Shown one piece after another: positions 7,510-15,743 of a DNA stretch of 35,217 nt; the first letter of the stretch is position 1; every line of letters begins with the position of its first letter. This stretch comes from CAZNKU01 sp045654805. GTDB taxonomy: Bacteria > Bacillota > Clostridia > Monoglobales > Firm-18. The stretch spans positions 1 to 35,217 of the forward strand of contig JAZOOD010000013.1 of assembly GCA_045654805.1 (NCBI GenBank). Reading direction: 5' to 3'. The notes beneath the pieces were generated by a model. It saw only the letters and a list, made by a program, of their open reading frames with translations. It was not told where the DNA came from and did not search any database. The translations under genes were made by a program, and so were the position numbers.

Positions 7510-7850
7510 AATATGAGTAGGTCTGTAAGCCGAGTTCTGTATTAGACAGCCATCTTTCTAGGCAGTATATTACTATACTACTCAAGCCACCCGTTGGGAA
7601 TATGTGACGGGCAGTCATTCCCGGTCGGTGTTGCTCCGGATGGGGTTTACACGGCCGACCGATCTCCCGGTCGCCGGTGAGCTTTTACCTCACCTTTCCA
7701 CCTGTACCGCATAGCGGTAGTCTATTTCTGTTGCACTATCCTTAAAGTCGCCTTCACCGGCAGTTAACCGGCACCCTTGCCCTGTGGAGCTCGGACTTTC
7801 CTCGTTGGGTAATATTCCAACCCACCGCGACTGTCTGGCCTACTCATATT
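7510..7850 (-). ncRNA. rnpB: RNase P catalytic RNA, bacterial class A
   Basis: The RNA subunit of RNase P, which matures tRNA 5' ends. On the minus strand the conserved core is clear: GAGGAAAGTCCGAGCTCC near the 5' side, followed by ACAGGGCA, then GGTGAAAAGGTGAGGTAAAAGC-type sequence (split by variation), GTAAACCCCATCC, and AGAACTCGGCTTACAGACC at the 3' side. The ends are defined by the P1 helix, AATATGAGTAGG (7839-7850) pairing perfectly with CCTACTCATATT (7510-7521). A short U-run follows P1. The length (about 341 nt) and the many variable helices fit class A (ancestral) rather than the class B of Bacillus. The 5' end overlaps the last codons and the stop of the nif3 gene, so it is either processed from the operon transcript or uses a promoter inside nif3. 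Confidence 0.96.
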
Positions 7851-8595
7851 TTATATAACTTTTGTTACGCAATGAAGTTATAACTTCTATGTCTTCAAAG
7901 CGGTTGCGTAAATATCGCGCAATTTTATAAATAATGGGATTTTCTGTTTCAAAATGTCCTGCGTCGATAACGTTTATCCCTAATTTATCAGCCATTTGTG
8001 CCTGATGATATTTTACATCTGAAGTAATATATACATCACATTCGGCAATTTTTGTATGTGGTATAAAATCCGCACCTGCACCGCCTAAAACAGCTACTTT
8101 GTTGACCTTATTACGTTTGCTGCCAACATATCTTACGTGTTCAATGTCCAAAGCCAACTTTACTGATTGAATAAGCTCCGATAGTGTGCATTCATCTACA
8201 TAACCCGTGCGACCAAATACTCCGTCAAAATCAATAGGTTCAATATTTGATAAACCTAAGGTTTCAGCCAAAACCTGGTTGACTCCCTCGTCTGAACTAT
8301 CGAGATTTGTATGCATTGAACAAACACTGATTTTATTTTCAGTAACACCTAAAAGTACAGGATCAGTAATTGTAGAGACACCTGACATTATTATGGGATG
8401 GTGGGTTATAATCATATCCGCACCTACTTCCAAAGCCTCATCAAGACCTTGTTGATCAATATCTAACATCACTAATATTTTATGTACTTCTCTTTCGGCA
8501 TTTCCTACAAGCAGGCCTACATTATCCCATTTCTCTGCTAATTCTAAGGGTGCAAGAGCTTTCATAACGCCCAGAACGTCAGCGACTTTTGTCAT
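7840..8595 (-). CDS. Nif3-like dinuclear metal-centre protein (YqfO / DUF34 family)
   Basis: Hexameric metal-binding protein annotated as Nif3 or GTP cyclohydrolase I type 2 homologue; the cellular reaction is not firmly known. Metal ligands are visible as ITHHP (H65, H66), HTNLD (H95, D99) and DAGHFETE (H214, E216). At 251 residues it is the short form and lacks the inserted CutA-like middle domain of Bacillus YqfO. I chose the ATG at 8595, nine bases after AAGGAGG; an ATG two codons upstream is too close to the ribosome site. It overlaps the end of trmK, so translation is likely coupled. The TAG stop lies within the P1 helix of the RNase P RNA. Confidence 0.92.
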   Translation of the reverse strand: MTKVADVLGVMKALAPLELAEKWDNVGLLVGNAEREVHKILVMLDIDQQGLDEALEVGADMIITHHPIIMSGVSTITDPVLLGVTENKISVCSMHTNLDSSDEGVNQVLAETLGLSNIEPIDFDGVFGRTGYVDECTLSELIQSVKLALDIEHVRYVGSKRNKVNKVAVLGGAGADFIPHTKIAECDVYITSDVKYHQAQMADKLGINVIDAGHFETENPIIYKIARYLRNRFEDIEVITSLRNKSYIKYE

Positions 8596-9283
8596 AATCA
8601 TCAGCCTCCTTTAAAAATCTTTCGTAAAGTTTCGTTAATAATTTGCTTTGTTGGCGAATTTTGGCATTTCCCGACTTGTTCATACCTGAAATTTGTTTTT
8701 TTAATACATTAGCACGTAATTTTATGTATTCGCCAAGCAACTGCTCATTGTTTTCAAAAAGCTTTATGCCTATGTGGTAGTGGAATTCATCCTTGTATTC
8801 TTCACTACCAGGTGTGACGATCATTATGTTATATATTTTCTCTTCTTCCTTCGCCAACTTTTCATCAAGTATTTTGAAATTGTTGCAGTGAAGAAATTTT
8901 CTTAACTCATAGCTACAGGTCATAGGTTGAATTATTAAATAATCTGCTTTTTTTGCAATACCAAGGTTATCCTCAAGAATATTACAAATAAGCTTGCCTC
9001 CCATACCCGCAATAACAATTACATCTGCATTTATTGCAGATTCCAGTCCGTTTGCAAGACAAGTAATTATTTTATTCTCTAGATTGTAAGACAAAATATT
9101 GTCGGCTGCAATTTTAAGGGGCCCCTTAACTACATCGCTTGCAATAGCCTTTTGGGCTATTCCTTTTTGTACAGCATATATTGGAATATATGCGTGGTCG
9201 GTTCCTATGTCAGCTAACAAATTACATTCTTTTAAGCAATCAGCAACACATTGTAACCTTGGGGTAAGACCTATTTTTTTCAT
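8579..9283 (-). CDS. trmK: tRNA (adenine(22)-N1)-methyltransferase TrmK
   Basis: SAM-dependent methyltransferase making m1A22 in tRNAs of Gram-positive bacteria (YqfN family). Visible: SAM-binding motif LLADIGTDHAYIP (22-34), IAGMGGKLI (91-99), and IIQPMT (117-122) in the usual position of the catalytic motif. 234 residues is typical; the C-terminal half is a helical coiled-coil-like domain. The start ATG overlaps the rpoD stop (TAATG, one shared base). The rpoD-trmK-nif3 order is a conserved Firmicutes arrangement. Confidence 0.93.
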   Translation of the reverse strand: MKKIGLTPRLQCVADCLKECNLLADIGTDHAYIPIYAVQKGIAQKAIASDVVKGPLKIAADNILSYNLENKIITCLANGLESAINADVIVIAGMGGKLICNILEDNLGIAKKADYLIIQPMTCSYELRKFLHCNNFKILDEKLAKEEEKIYNIMIVTPGSEEYKDEFHYHIGIKLFENNEQLLGEYIKLRANVLKKQISGMNKSGNAKIRQQSKLLTKLYERFLKEADDYDKSR

Positions 9284-10380
9284 TAGTCTAAATAATCCTT
9301 AAGCTTTTTACTTCTGCTTGGGTGGCGTAATTTTCTCAAAGCCTTGGCCTCAATTTGTCTAATTCTCTCACGGGTAACGTCAAATTCCTTGCCTACTTCT
9401 TCCAAGGTTCTTGCTCGGCCGTCATCAAGACCAAAGCGCAGTCTTAAAACCTTTTCTTCACGTGGAGTAAGAGTAGAAAGAACATTTGTAAGTTGTTCCT
9501 TAAGCAGAGAAAATGATGCAGCTTCAGCGGGAGCCGGTGCGTCATCATCGGGGATAAAGTCACCCAGATGGCTGTCCTCCTCCTCGCCTATTGGTGTTTC
9601 TAAAGATACGGGTTCCTGTGCAATTTTTTGTATCTCCCTAACCTTATCCAGGGACAAGTTCATTTCCTTGGCAATTTCTTCGGGATATGGGTCGCGCCCC
9701 AATTCTTGCAACAGTTGTCTTGAAACACGGATAAGTTTGTTTATTGTTTCTACCATATGAACAGGAATACGTATAGTTCTTGCCTGGTCTGCAATTGCTC
9801 GCGTAATAGCCTGTCTTATCCACCATGTAGCATAGGTGCTGAATTTGTAGCCTTTTTGATAATCAAATTTTTCTACTGCCTTAATAAGACCAAGGTTACC
9901 CTCTTGAATTAGATCAAGGAATAACATCCCGCGTCCAACATATCTCTTTGCAATACTTACAACTAGACGCAGATTGGCTTCGGAAAGTTGTTTTTTAGCA
10001 TTTTCGTCACCTTCTGACATTTTTTGAGCAAGTTCATGTTCTTCGTCAGCGGTAAGCAACGGCACCTTACCTATTTCTTTTAGGTACATTCTTACAGGAT
10101 CGTCAAGTGCAATACCCTCGGGAATTGTAAGGTCGATTTCTGTTTCTTCTTCTTTTATAGCTTCCAATTCTTCGTCAATGTTGCCGATAATTTCGATACC
10201 CATTGTTTCAATGTTTTCATAGATTGCATCTATTTGGGGAGGCTCAATTTCAATTTCCTCCAAAGCATCGGTGATCTCTTTGTAGGTAAGCATACCTTTC
10301 TTTTTGCCTTTTTCAAGCAAATCTCTGATAATGTTTTTTTTGTTATTTGTGGAATTTGCATCCTTATTGTTCGCTGCCAT
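9283..10380 (-). CDS. rpoD: RNA polymerase primary sigma factor SigA (RpoD)
   Basis: Housekeeping sigma-70 factor directing RNA polymerase to TTGACA/TATAAT promoters, the type found throughout this window. Visible: region 1.2 DPVRMYLKEIG, region 2 NLRLVVSIAKRYVGRGM and GYKFSTYATWWIRQA (melting and -10 recognition), region 3, and region 4 TLEEVGKEFDVTRERIRQIE with the -35 helix-turn-helix near the C-terminus. About 365 residues, close to Bacillus SigA. The start is ambiguous: ATG at 10380 (used) or in-frame GTG at 10389, adding three residues. It overlaps the end of dnaG, suggesting translational coupling in the macromolecular synthesis operon. Confidence 0.97.
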   Translation of the reverse strand: MAANNKDANSTNNKKNIIRDLLEKGKKKGMLTYKEITDALEEIEIEPPQIDAIYENIETMGIEIIGNIDEELEAIKEEETEIDLTIPEGIALDDPVRMYLKEIGKVPLLTADEEHELAQKMSEGDENAKKQLSEANLRLVVSIAKRYVGRGMLFLDLIQEGNLGLIKAVEKFDYQKGYKFSTYATWWIRQAITRAIADQARTIRIPVHMVETINKLIRVSRQLLQELGRDPYPEEIAKEMNLSLDKVREIQKIAQEPVSLETPIGEEEDSHLGDFIPDDDAPAPAEAASFSLLKEQLTNVLSTLTPREEKVLRLRFGLDDGRARTLEEVGKEFDVTRERIRQIEAKALRKLRHPSRSKKLKDYLD

Positions 10381-12142
10381 TATCTCCACCCTTTCCTTTG
10401 TTACTTAAAACTTCTTTTATCTGATTAAGCTTGTCTTCCGACGTCATTTGGTCATTCTTCAATGCGTTACGCAGGATTTTAGCTTTGTTGTAATTTAAAA
10501 TAATTTGGACCGATTGTCTTGCGGCTTTTTCAGGGTCATCTATGTTTTTGTCGTCGTGCAATATTTCTGCAGCCAGTGCAACATCCGGCATTGATGACAC
10601 AATTATTCTTGCATCGGGTTCTGCTCCGCTTTGGCGAATAGCCTTTATTGAGGAAAAAAGACGGGCTGTTTCCTCATCAAAATCTGCTTCTGCAAGGTTT
10701 TCCATAATGTATTTTGCTTGTTTTTTGTTGTAGCACATTATGTTAAGCACCAGTTTTTGAGCCTCTTTACATCTTGAACGTTCTAAATCCAAGGGTTTAG
10801 CTGTACGTATTGCGGATTGGGAACGAAAATTGCTAATTGATTTATTTTTGTCTGCGATTGCCTTTAATCGAGCCATTTCTGCAAATATACTTTCTGGGGA
10901 AACTCCTGTTTCCGCAGAAATTTTTTTGACATAAAGTTCCTGTTCCACAGGACTTTTTATAGTTATAAATTCCTTTGCAGCCAAGCTTACATATTCGGAT
11001 TTTTGTGATATGTCATCAAGGTTGTACCTTGATTTTAATTTCATCATTTTATACTCTATCTGTTCTTGTGAGTCTGTTATTAATTTCCTGAAAGCTCCCA
11101 CGCCGTTTGTTTTTATATATTCGTCCGGGTCCTTACTTCCTGACATAGTCAGAACACGTACACGCAAGCCATCTTCATTTAATAGCTCTATTGCTCTCTG
11201 GGTGGCTTTTTGACCAGCCTCGTCACTATCGTATGCTATGATAACTTCATTCTTGTGTCTCTTTATTATTCTTGATTGCTCGGGTGTCAGCGCTGTACCT
11301 AGAGTTGCTATTGCAGTGTTTATGCCGTGCTGATGTAATTGGATAACATCCATATAACCTTCAACAAGAATAAGATAATCTTCAGAAGAATTTTTTGCAA
11401 TATTAAGACCAAACAGGTTATAACTTTTATTAAAAGCTGCTGTTTCCGGAGAATTAAGGTATTTGGGTTTGGAGTCATCCAGCACTCTTCCTCCAAAGCC
11501 AATAATGTTTTTTCGAATATCTATAATGGGAAACATTAATCTGTTGCGGAATCTATCATATATATCGCCATTTTCAGATTTACCTGCTACGCCGCTTTCC
11601 ACGATTTCGTCGTCGGAAAAACCTTGCTCTCTCAAATGTTTCAAAAGCAAATTACCGTCGGGTGCATAACCTAAACCAAAATGGTTGACTGTAGATTGTA
11701 CAATTTGCCGACGGTTTATATAGTCCCTCGCGGAAATACCGCAAGGCTCATATAACTTATCGTAAAAGAATCTACCGGAAATAGAATTTATTTTATATAT
11801 AGTCTGTCGCTTTTTCAAGTTGTTTTCATTGGTCCCGCGGTCATCTTCCGGCAATTCCATACCACATTTTTCTGCCAGCAATTTTACGGACTCTACAAAA
11901 TCCAGATTTTCTTGTTGCATTACATAGTTAATTACTGTGCCTCCCTTGCCGCAACCAAAACAATAGAACAACTGTTTATCCGGCGAAACTGAAAATGACG
12001 GAGTTTTCTCTTTGTGAAACGGGCATAATCCCTTAAACGTACTGCCTGTACGTTTAAGGCGAACGCTTCTGGAAATATATTCTACAATGTCGTTTTTGTC
12101 AATTAATTCTTGAATATAATCTTCCGAAAAATATAACGCCAT
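10364..12142 (-). CDS. dnaG: DNA primase DnaG
   Basis: Synthesises RNA primers at the replication fork with the DnaB/DnaC helicase. From the ATG at 12142 the protein is 592 residues. Domains: zinc-binding CHC2 with C40, H43, C61 and C64; catalytic core with TOPRIM motifs LVEGYMDVIQLHQ and IIAYDSDEAGQKA; and a C-terminal helicase-interacting domain that is divergent, as usual. The ATG at 12142 starts MALYFSEDYIQ and follows AAAGGA; the upstream start at 12178 would add 12 residues with no ribosome site. Ends inside the first codons of rpoD. Confidence 0.97.
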   Translation of the reverse strand: MALYFSEDYIQELIDKNDIVEYISRSVRLKRTGSTFKGLCPFHKEKTPSFSVSPDKQLFYCFGCGKGGTVINYVMQQENLDFVESVKLLAEKCGMELPEDDRGTNENNLKKRQTIYKINSISGRFFYDKLYEPCGISARDYINRRQIVQSTVNHFGLGYAPDGNLLLKHLREQGFSDDEIVESGVAGKSENGDIYDRFRNRLMFPIIDIRKNIIGFGGRVLDDSKPKYLNSPETAAFNKSYNLFGLNIAKNSSEDYLILVEGYMDVIQLHQHGINTAIATLGTALTPEQSRIIKRHKNEVIIAYDSDEAGQKATQRAIELLNEDGLRVRVLTMSGSKDPDEYIKTNGVGAFRKLITDSQEQIEYKMMKLKSRYNLDDISQKSEYVSLAAKEFITIKSPVEQELYVKKISAETGVSPESIFAEMARLKAIADKNKSISNFRSQSAIRTAKPLDLERSRCKEAQKLVLNIMCYNKKQAKYIMENLAEADFDEETARLFSSIKAIRQSGAEPDARIIVSSMPDVALAAEILHDDKNIDDPEKAARQSVQIILNYNKAKILRNALKNDQMTSEDKLNQIKEVLSNKGKGGDNGSEQ

Positions 12143-12263
12143 CTTTTGTTTCCTTTCATAAAAATCGTAAATCAGCAATTATATATTTCGACACATATAC
12201 AAAAAACCCTTTTTTTATTGCATAATTTTTTATATTATTATCGAAAAATTGCATTTATATACA

Positions 12264-13256
12264 TTAAAACACAGTAAACGACTTTGGTACAAACAATTCT
12301 TTATATATGTGTACACAGTATGTGTCAGTCATACCTGCTATGTAGTCACACACATCCTGGTTAGGGTCATCCTTTATGTAGTCTTTTGGCATCTGTTCCG
12401 GTTTTTTTAAAAAGTAAGTGTATAGTTCGGAAATTATGTTGTGAGCCCTTTCCTCCTCGGCGCGTACAAAGGGATTCATATAGACTTCTTTAAACATAAA
12501 ATCTCTTAATTTCATTAGCATTGAATACCCTTCGTCATCCATTTTTACTTCATTGCTGTGGGCACTATTTTTCACTACATTGTGTATCATAGAGCTTATT
12601 CTGTCTGACCTGGTGTCCCCGTAGTATTCTTTAAACTCCTTAGGAATATCCTCGTATTTTATAACTCCTGCACGAATTGAATCATCAATATCGTGATTGA
12701 TATATGCAATGCGGTCTGCAATGCGTATAACCTTTCCTTCCGCTGTTTGAGGCAAAATGTCATCTGTGTGAGTGACTATGCCGTCTCGAACCTCAAAGGA
12801 AAGATTCATTCCTTCTCCTTCGTTTTCCAGAACATCAACCACACGCAGACTCTGTACATTGTGTTTAAAGCCGTAAGGGCATATTTTGTTAAGCCCTCTT
12901 TCTCCCGAGTGACCGAAGGGAGTGTGACCTAAATCGTGCCCTAACGCTATTGCTTCGGTTAAATCTTCGTTAAGACATAAACATCTTGCAATTGAACGTG
13001 CAATCTGCGAGACCTCGAGGGTGTGTGTAAGTCTTGTACGGTAGTGGTCACCTTCCGGGGTAAGAAATACCTGGGTTTTGTGCTTAAGTCTGCGAAAGGA
13101 TTTGGAGTGTATTATTTTATCCCTGTCACGTTGGAATTCTGTGCGCAAATCACATTTTTCAACAGGAAATTTGCGACCCCTTGAGTTTTTGGAAAGAGTT
13201 GCATATGGGCTTAAAGTTGTTTCTTCCCTTTTTTCAAGCATTTCTCTGATGTTCAT
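12264..13256 (-). CDS. dgt: dNTP triphosphohydrolase, dGTPase-like HD protein
   Basis: HD-domain hydrolase releasing triphosphate from deoxynucleotides; 330 residues, the short Clostridia form. The metal-binding HD motif is visible as H78 in TRLTHTLEVSQIAR and LGHDLGHTPFGHSGE starting at residue 106 (H107, D108). SFRRLKHKTQVF near residue 53 is typical of the family. It is the common neighbour of dnaG-rpoD in Clostridia. It begins 12 bp after the flavoprotein gene with AAGGACAG as ribosome site, and is 121 bp upstream of dnaG. Confidence 0.94.
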   Translation of the reverse strand: MNIREMLEKREETTLSPYATLSKNSRGRKFPVEKCDLRTEFQRDRDKIIHSKSFRRLKHKTQVFLTPEGDHYRTRLTHTLEVSQIARSIARCLCLNEDLTEAIALGHDLGHTPFGHSGERGLNKICPYGFKHNVQSLRVVDVLENEGEGMNLSFEVRDGIVTHTDDILPQTAEGKVIRIADRIAYINHDIDDSIRAGVIKYEDIPKEFKEYYGDTRSDRISSMIHNVVKNSAHSNEVKMDDEGYSMLMKLRDFMFKEVYMNPFVRAEEERAHNIISELYTYFLKKPEQMPKDYIKDDPNQDVCDYIAGMTDTYCVHIYKELFVPKSFTVF

Positions 13257-13268
13257 ATAAATCTGTCC

Positions 13269-13847
13269 TTATTTTTTGATTTCGTCAATAATACGTTTAG
13301 CCATAGAGTGGCATCTTGATATTGCAAATTCATCCTCATTTGCAGGACGTTGTGCAGAGACTCCCATATGACCTGCATCAAAGTCCAAGTGCCCGCTGTT
13401 TATAATAGTCATACCATGGACTAAGGCCATGGTTTGCATTGCGCGGATGGTTTCTTCCTGACCCCCGAAACGGGAAGCCCCGCAGGTTACGAAACCTATG
13501 GGTTTTCCCACAAAAGATTTGGTTGCCCGATATCCGCGGGTTTTATCCCAGAAAGCTTTTAATTGCCCGGTCACATTGCCAAAGTAAACAGGGCTTGCCA
13601 TAATTACGGCATCAGCTTTTACAATTTTTTCAAACGCCTTTTCCAATTTGGTTCCCTTGTAGCAGGCACCTTCACATTTGGACGCGCATAATGTGCAAAA
13701 CGGAGTTTTTGAATCCATAACCGCTTCGTATATATTTATAGTTTCAATTTCTGCCCCCATAGCTTTGCAATCATTTAAAATTGTATTTATTAAAAACTGG
13801 CAGTTGCCGTCTTCGTTGTGACTTCCGTTTAGTGCTATTATGTACAT
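13269..13847 (-). CDS. NAD(P)H-dependent FMN reductase / iron-sulfur flavoprotein-like protein
   Basis: 192-residue flavodoxin-fold protein. The phosphate-binding loop NGSHNEDGN (8-16) and the flavin-contacting SPVYFGNVTGQLKAFWDK starting near residue 89 identify the NADPH-dependent FMN reductase superfamily. Four cysteines at 51, 54, 58 and 62 (C-x2-C-x3-C-x3-C) resemble the compact cluster of iron-sulfur flavoproteins from anaerobes, so a 4Fe-4S cluster is possible, although the spacing is not exactly the archetype. Start ATG follows CGGAGGT. It is probably the first gene of the transcript leading into dgt; substrate unknown. Confidence 0.85.
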   Translation of the reverse strand: MYIIALNGSHNEDGNCQFLINTILNDCKAMGAEIETINIYEAVMDSKTPFCTLCASKCEGACYKGTKLEKAFEKIVKADAVIMASPVYFGNVTGQLKAFWDKTRGYRATKSFVGKPIGFVTCGASRFGGQEETIRAMQTMALVHGMTIINSGHLDFDAGHMGVSAQRPANEDEFAISRCHSMAKRIIDEIKK

Positions 13848-14168
13848 TTTATAACCTCCGGATTTTAATTTTATATAGTATTATATACGGCATAAAGCCC
13901 TTAAATTCCTTTATTTGAACGTATTTTTGGCATTTTTTGTTTTTTTGATTGGTTTTTGGGAATTTTTTTGGTTAAATATACCTAATTTTTGGAGGTTTTT
14001 ACTTTGATGTTTTTAATTAAAGTTTGTGTTGAGCAAATAATTGCTGAAAAAACAAACAAATTAAAAAATTTAAGTATTGACAGCATTTTTATAAAGTGGT
14101 ATTATAAAAATGTATATAAATATCACTAATGTGGTTTTAAAAGAAATAAATATTGGGAGGAATTTACA
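13848..14168. other. Divergent intergenic region with phased T-tracts
   Basis: Lies between the minus-strand flavoprotein gene and the plus-strand KDG operon. It contains a TATAAT on the minus strand about 30 bp upstream of the flavoprotein start without a convincing -35; a run of T5-7 tracts at roughly 10-bp spacing between 13924 and 14000, probably curved DNA; and the KDG operon promoter at 14077-14105. A 40-codon reading frame (14007-14129) overlaps that promoter and is not called as a gene. Confidence 0.6.
14077..14105 (+). promoter_or_regulatory. Predicted sigma-A promoter of the KDG catabolic operon
   Basis: -35 TTGACA (14077-14082), 17-bp spacer, -10 TATTAT (14100-14105). The imperfect dyad ATCAC-TAAT-GTGGT at 14122-14135, just past the expected start site, is in a suitable place for a repressor operator, but the regulator is unknown. 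Confidence 0.8.
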
Positions 14169-14966
14169 ATGACAAATCCATTCAGCTTGGAAGGTAAGAT
14201 TGCTCTTGTAACAGGTGCGTCTTACGGTATCGGTTTTGCTATTGCATCAGGTATGGCTGAGGCAGGTGCTAAAATCGTATTCAACGACATCAACCAGGAT
14301 TTGGTTGATAAGGGTATCGCTGCATACAAGGAAAAAGGCATCGATGCTAAAGGTTATGTATGCGACGTAACAGATGAAGATGCTGTTAACAACATGGTTG
14401 CTACAATCGAAAAGGAAGTTGGAGTTATCGATATTTTGGTTAACAACGCAGGTATAATCAAGAGAATTCCAATGCACGAAATGACTGCTGCAGAATTCAG
14501 ACAGGTTATCGACGTTGACCTTAACGCTCCATTTATCGTTTCCAAGGCAGTTATCCCTTCAATGATTAAAAAGGGTCATGGTAAAATTATCAACATCTGC
14601 TCAATGATGTCTGAACTTGGCCGTGAAACAGTTTCAGCTTATGCTGCTGCTAAAGGTGGCTTGAAGATGCTTACAAGAAACATCTGCTCTGAATATGGTG
14701 AATACAACATCCAGTGTAACGGTATCGGCCCTGGTTATATTGCTACTCCTCAGACAGCTCCTCTTAGAGAGCCACAGCCTGACGGTTCAAAGCATCCGTT
14801 CGATTCATTTATCATTGCAAAGACTCCTGCCGGAAGATGGTTGGATCCTGAAGAACTTGCAGGTCCTGCGGTATTCTTGGCTTCTGATGCTTCAAATGCC
14901 GTAAATGGTCATGTTCTTTATGTTGACGGCGGTATCTTGGCATATATCGGCAAACAGCCTAAATAA
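14169..14966 (+). CDS. Short-chain dehydrogenase, gluconate 5-dehydrogenase / KduD-like
   Basis: 265-residue classical SDR oxidoreductase. Visible: nucleotide loop TGASYGIG (15-22), NNAG (92-95), and the catalytic tetrad N119, S145, Y158 and K162 (YAAAK), with a C-terminal VDGG. The N-terminus NPFSLEGKIALVTGASYGIGFAI is characteristic of the gluconate 5-dehydrogenase / 2-dehydro-3-deoxygluconate 5-dehydrogenase group. Because KDPG aldolase and KDG kinase follow, the more likely reaction is reduction of 2,5-diketo-3-deoxygluconate (DKII) to KDG in uronate or pectin breakdown (inference from context). Start ATG follows GGGAGG. Codon use is rich in GTT/GCT/ACA, suggesting good expression. A terminator hairpin follows. 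Confidence 0.85.
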   Translation: MTNPFSLEGKIALVTGASYGIGFAIASGMAEAGAKIVFNDINQDLVDKGIAAYKEKGIDAKGYVCDVTDEDAVNNMVATIEKEVGVIDILVNNAGIIKRIPMHEMTAAEFRQVIDVDLNAPFIVSKAVIPSMIKKGHGKIINICSMMSELGRETVSAYAAAKGGLKMLTRNICSEYGEYNIQCNGIGPGYIATPQTAPLREPQPDGSKHPFDSFIIAKTPAGRWLDPEELAGPAVFLASDASNAVNGHVLYVDGGILAYIGKQPK

Positions 14967-15030
14967 GATTATAGTCAAATACATATGCTTTTGGGTGACA
15001 ACTTGCCCGAATCGACATTTATATGACGCT

Positions 15031-15060
15031 TTCGGAACGGTTTTCCCGTTCCGAATTTTT
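15031..15060 (+). terminator. Intra-operon terminator-like hairpin
   Basis: Ten-bp GC-rich stem TTCGGAACGG / CCGTTCCGAA with loop TTTTC followed by TTTTT. It lies between the dehydrogenase and the aldolase gene, with no clear promoter between it and the aldolase start 42 bp later. It may act as a partial terminator reducing expression of the downstream pair. Confidence 0.82.
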
Positions 15061-15101
15061 CTGTAGATAGACAAAATATTAACAAAAAAGGAGATTCCGT
15101 A

Positions 15102-15743
15102 ATGGATAAGGAGAAAATTATTACACGAATCACGGATTGCGGTATTGTTGCCGTTGTTCGTGCAGACAGTGCAGATCAGGCTAAGAGAATTACAGATGCT
15201 TGTATTGAAGGCGGCGTTGCTGCTATTGAGATGACATTTACAGTTCCTTATGCTCATAAGGTAATTGAAGAAGTTGCTAAAGCTTATGACCCTAAGGACA
15301 TTATCCTTGGTGCTGGTACAGTTATGGATAGTGAAACAGCTCGTATTGCTATTCTAAGTGGTGCAAACTATATTGTAAGCCCATATTTTGACCCTGAAAC
15401 AGTTAAACTTTGTAATAGATACAGAGTTGCATCAATGCCTGGTGCAATGACTATTAAAGAAGTTGTTGCTGCTATGGAAGCAGGTGCGGATATTGTTAAG
15501 GTATTTCCTGGAGAAGCTTTTGGTCCTAAAATTCTTAAAGCTATCAAGGGTCCTGTTCCTCAGGCTAAACTTATGCCTACTGGTGGCGTAAGTGTTGATA
15601 ACGTTGCAGAATGGATCAAAAATGGTGCTGTTGCAGTAGGTGCAGGCGGTGCTTTGACAGGCGGTGCGAAGACAGGAGATTACGCTTCAATCACACGTAT
15701 TGGTAAAGAATTTATTGCTAAAATTAAGGAGGCTCGTGCATAA
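15102..15743 (+). CDS. eda: 2-keto-3-deoxy-6-phosphogluconate (KDPG) aldolase
   Basis: Class I aldolase cleaving KDPG to pyruvate and glyceraldehyde 3-phosphate; the family also acts on 4-hydroxy-2-oxoglutarate. 213 residues, a single TIM barrel. Visible: GIVAVVR (14-20), the catalytic glutamate in AIEMTF (E43), GAGTV (70-74), and the Schiff-base lysine K133 in DIVKVFPGE, with MPTGGV forming the phosphate site. Start ATG follows AAGGAG. Its TAA shares one base with the kinase ATG, so the two are translationally coupled, matching their consecutive steps. Confidence 0.95.
   Translation: MDKEKIITRITDCGIVAVVRADSADQAKRITDACIEGGVAAIEMTFTVPYAHKVIEEVAKAYDPKDIILGAGTVMDSETARIAILSGANYIVSPYFDPETVKLCNRYRVASMPGAMTIKEVVAAMEAGADIVKVFPGEAFGPKILKAIKGPVPQAKLMPTGGVSVDNVAEWIKNGAVAVGAGGALTGGAKTGDYASITRIGKEFIAKIKEARA

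Noticed and set aside
9816..9824. DnaA-box-like TTATCCACC
   Set aside because: It lies within conserved codons of rpoD region 2 (encoding part of TWWIRQ), is isolated, and is far from any AT-rich unwinding region.
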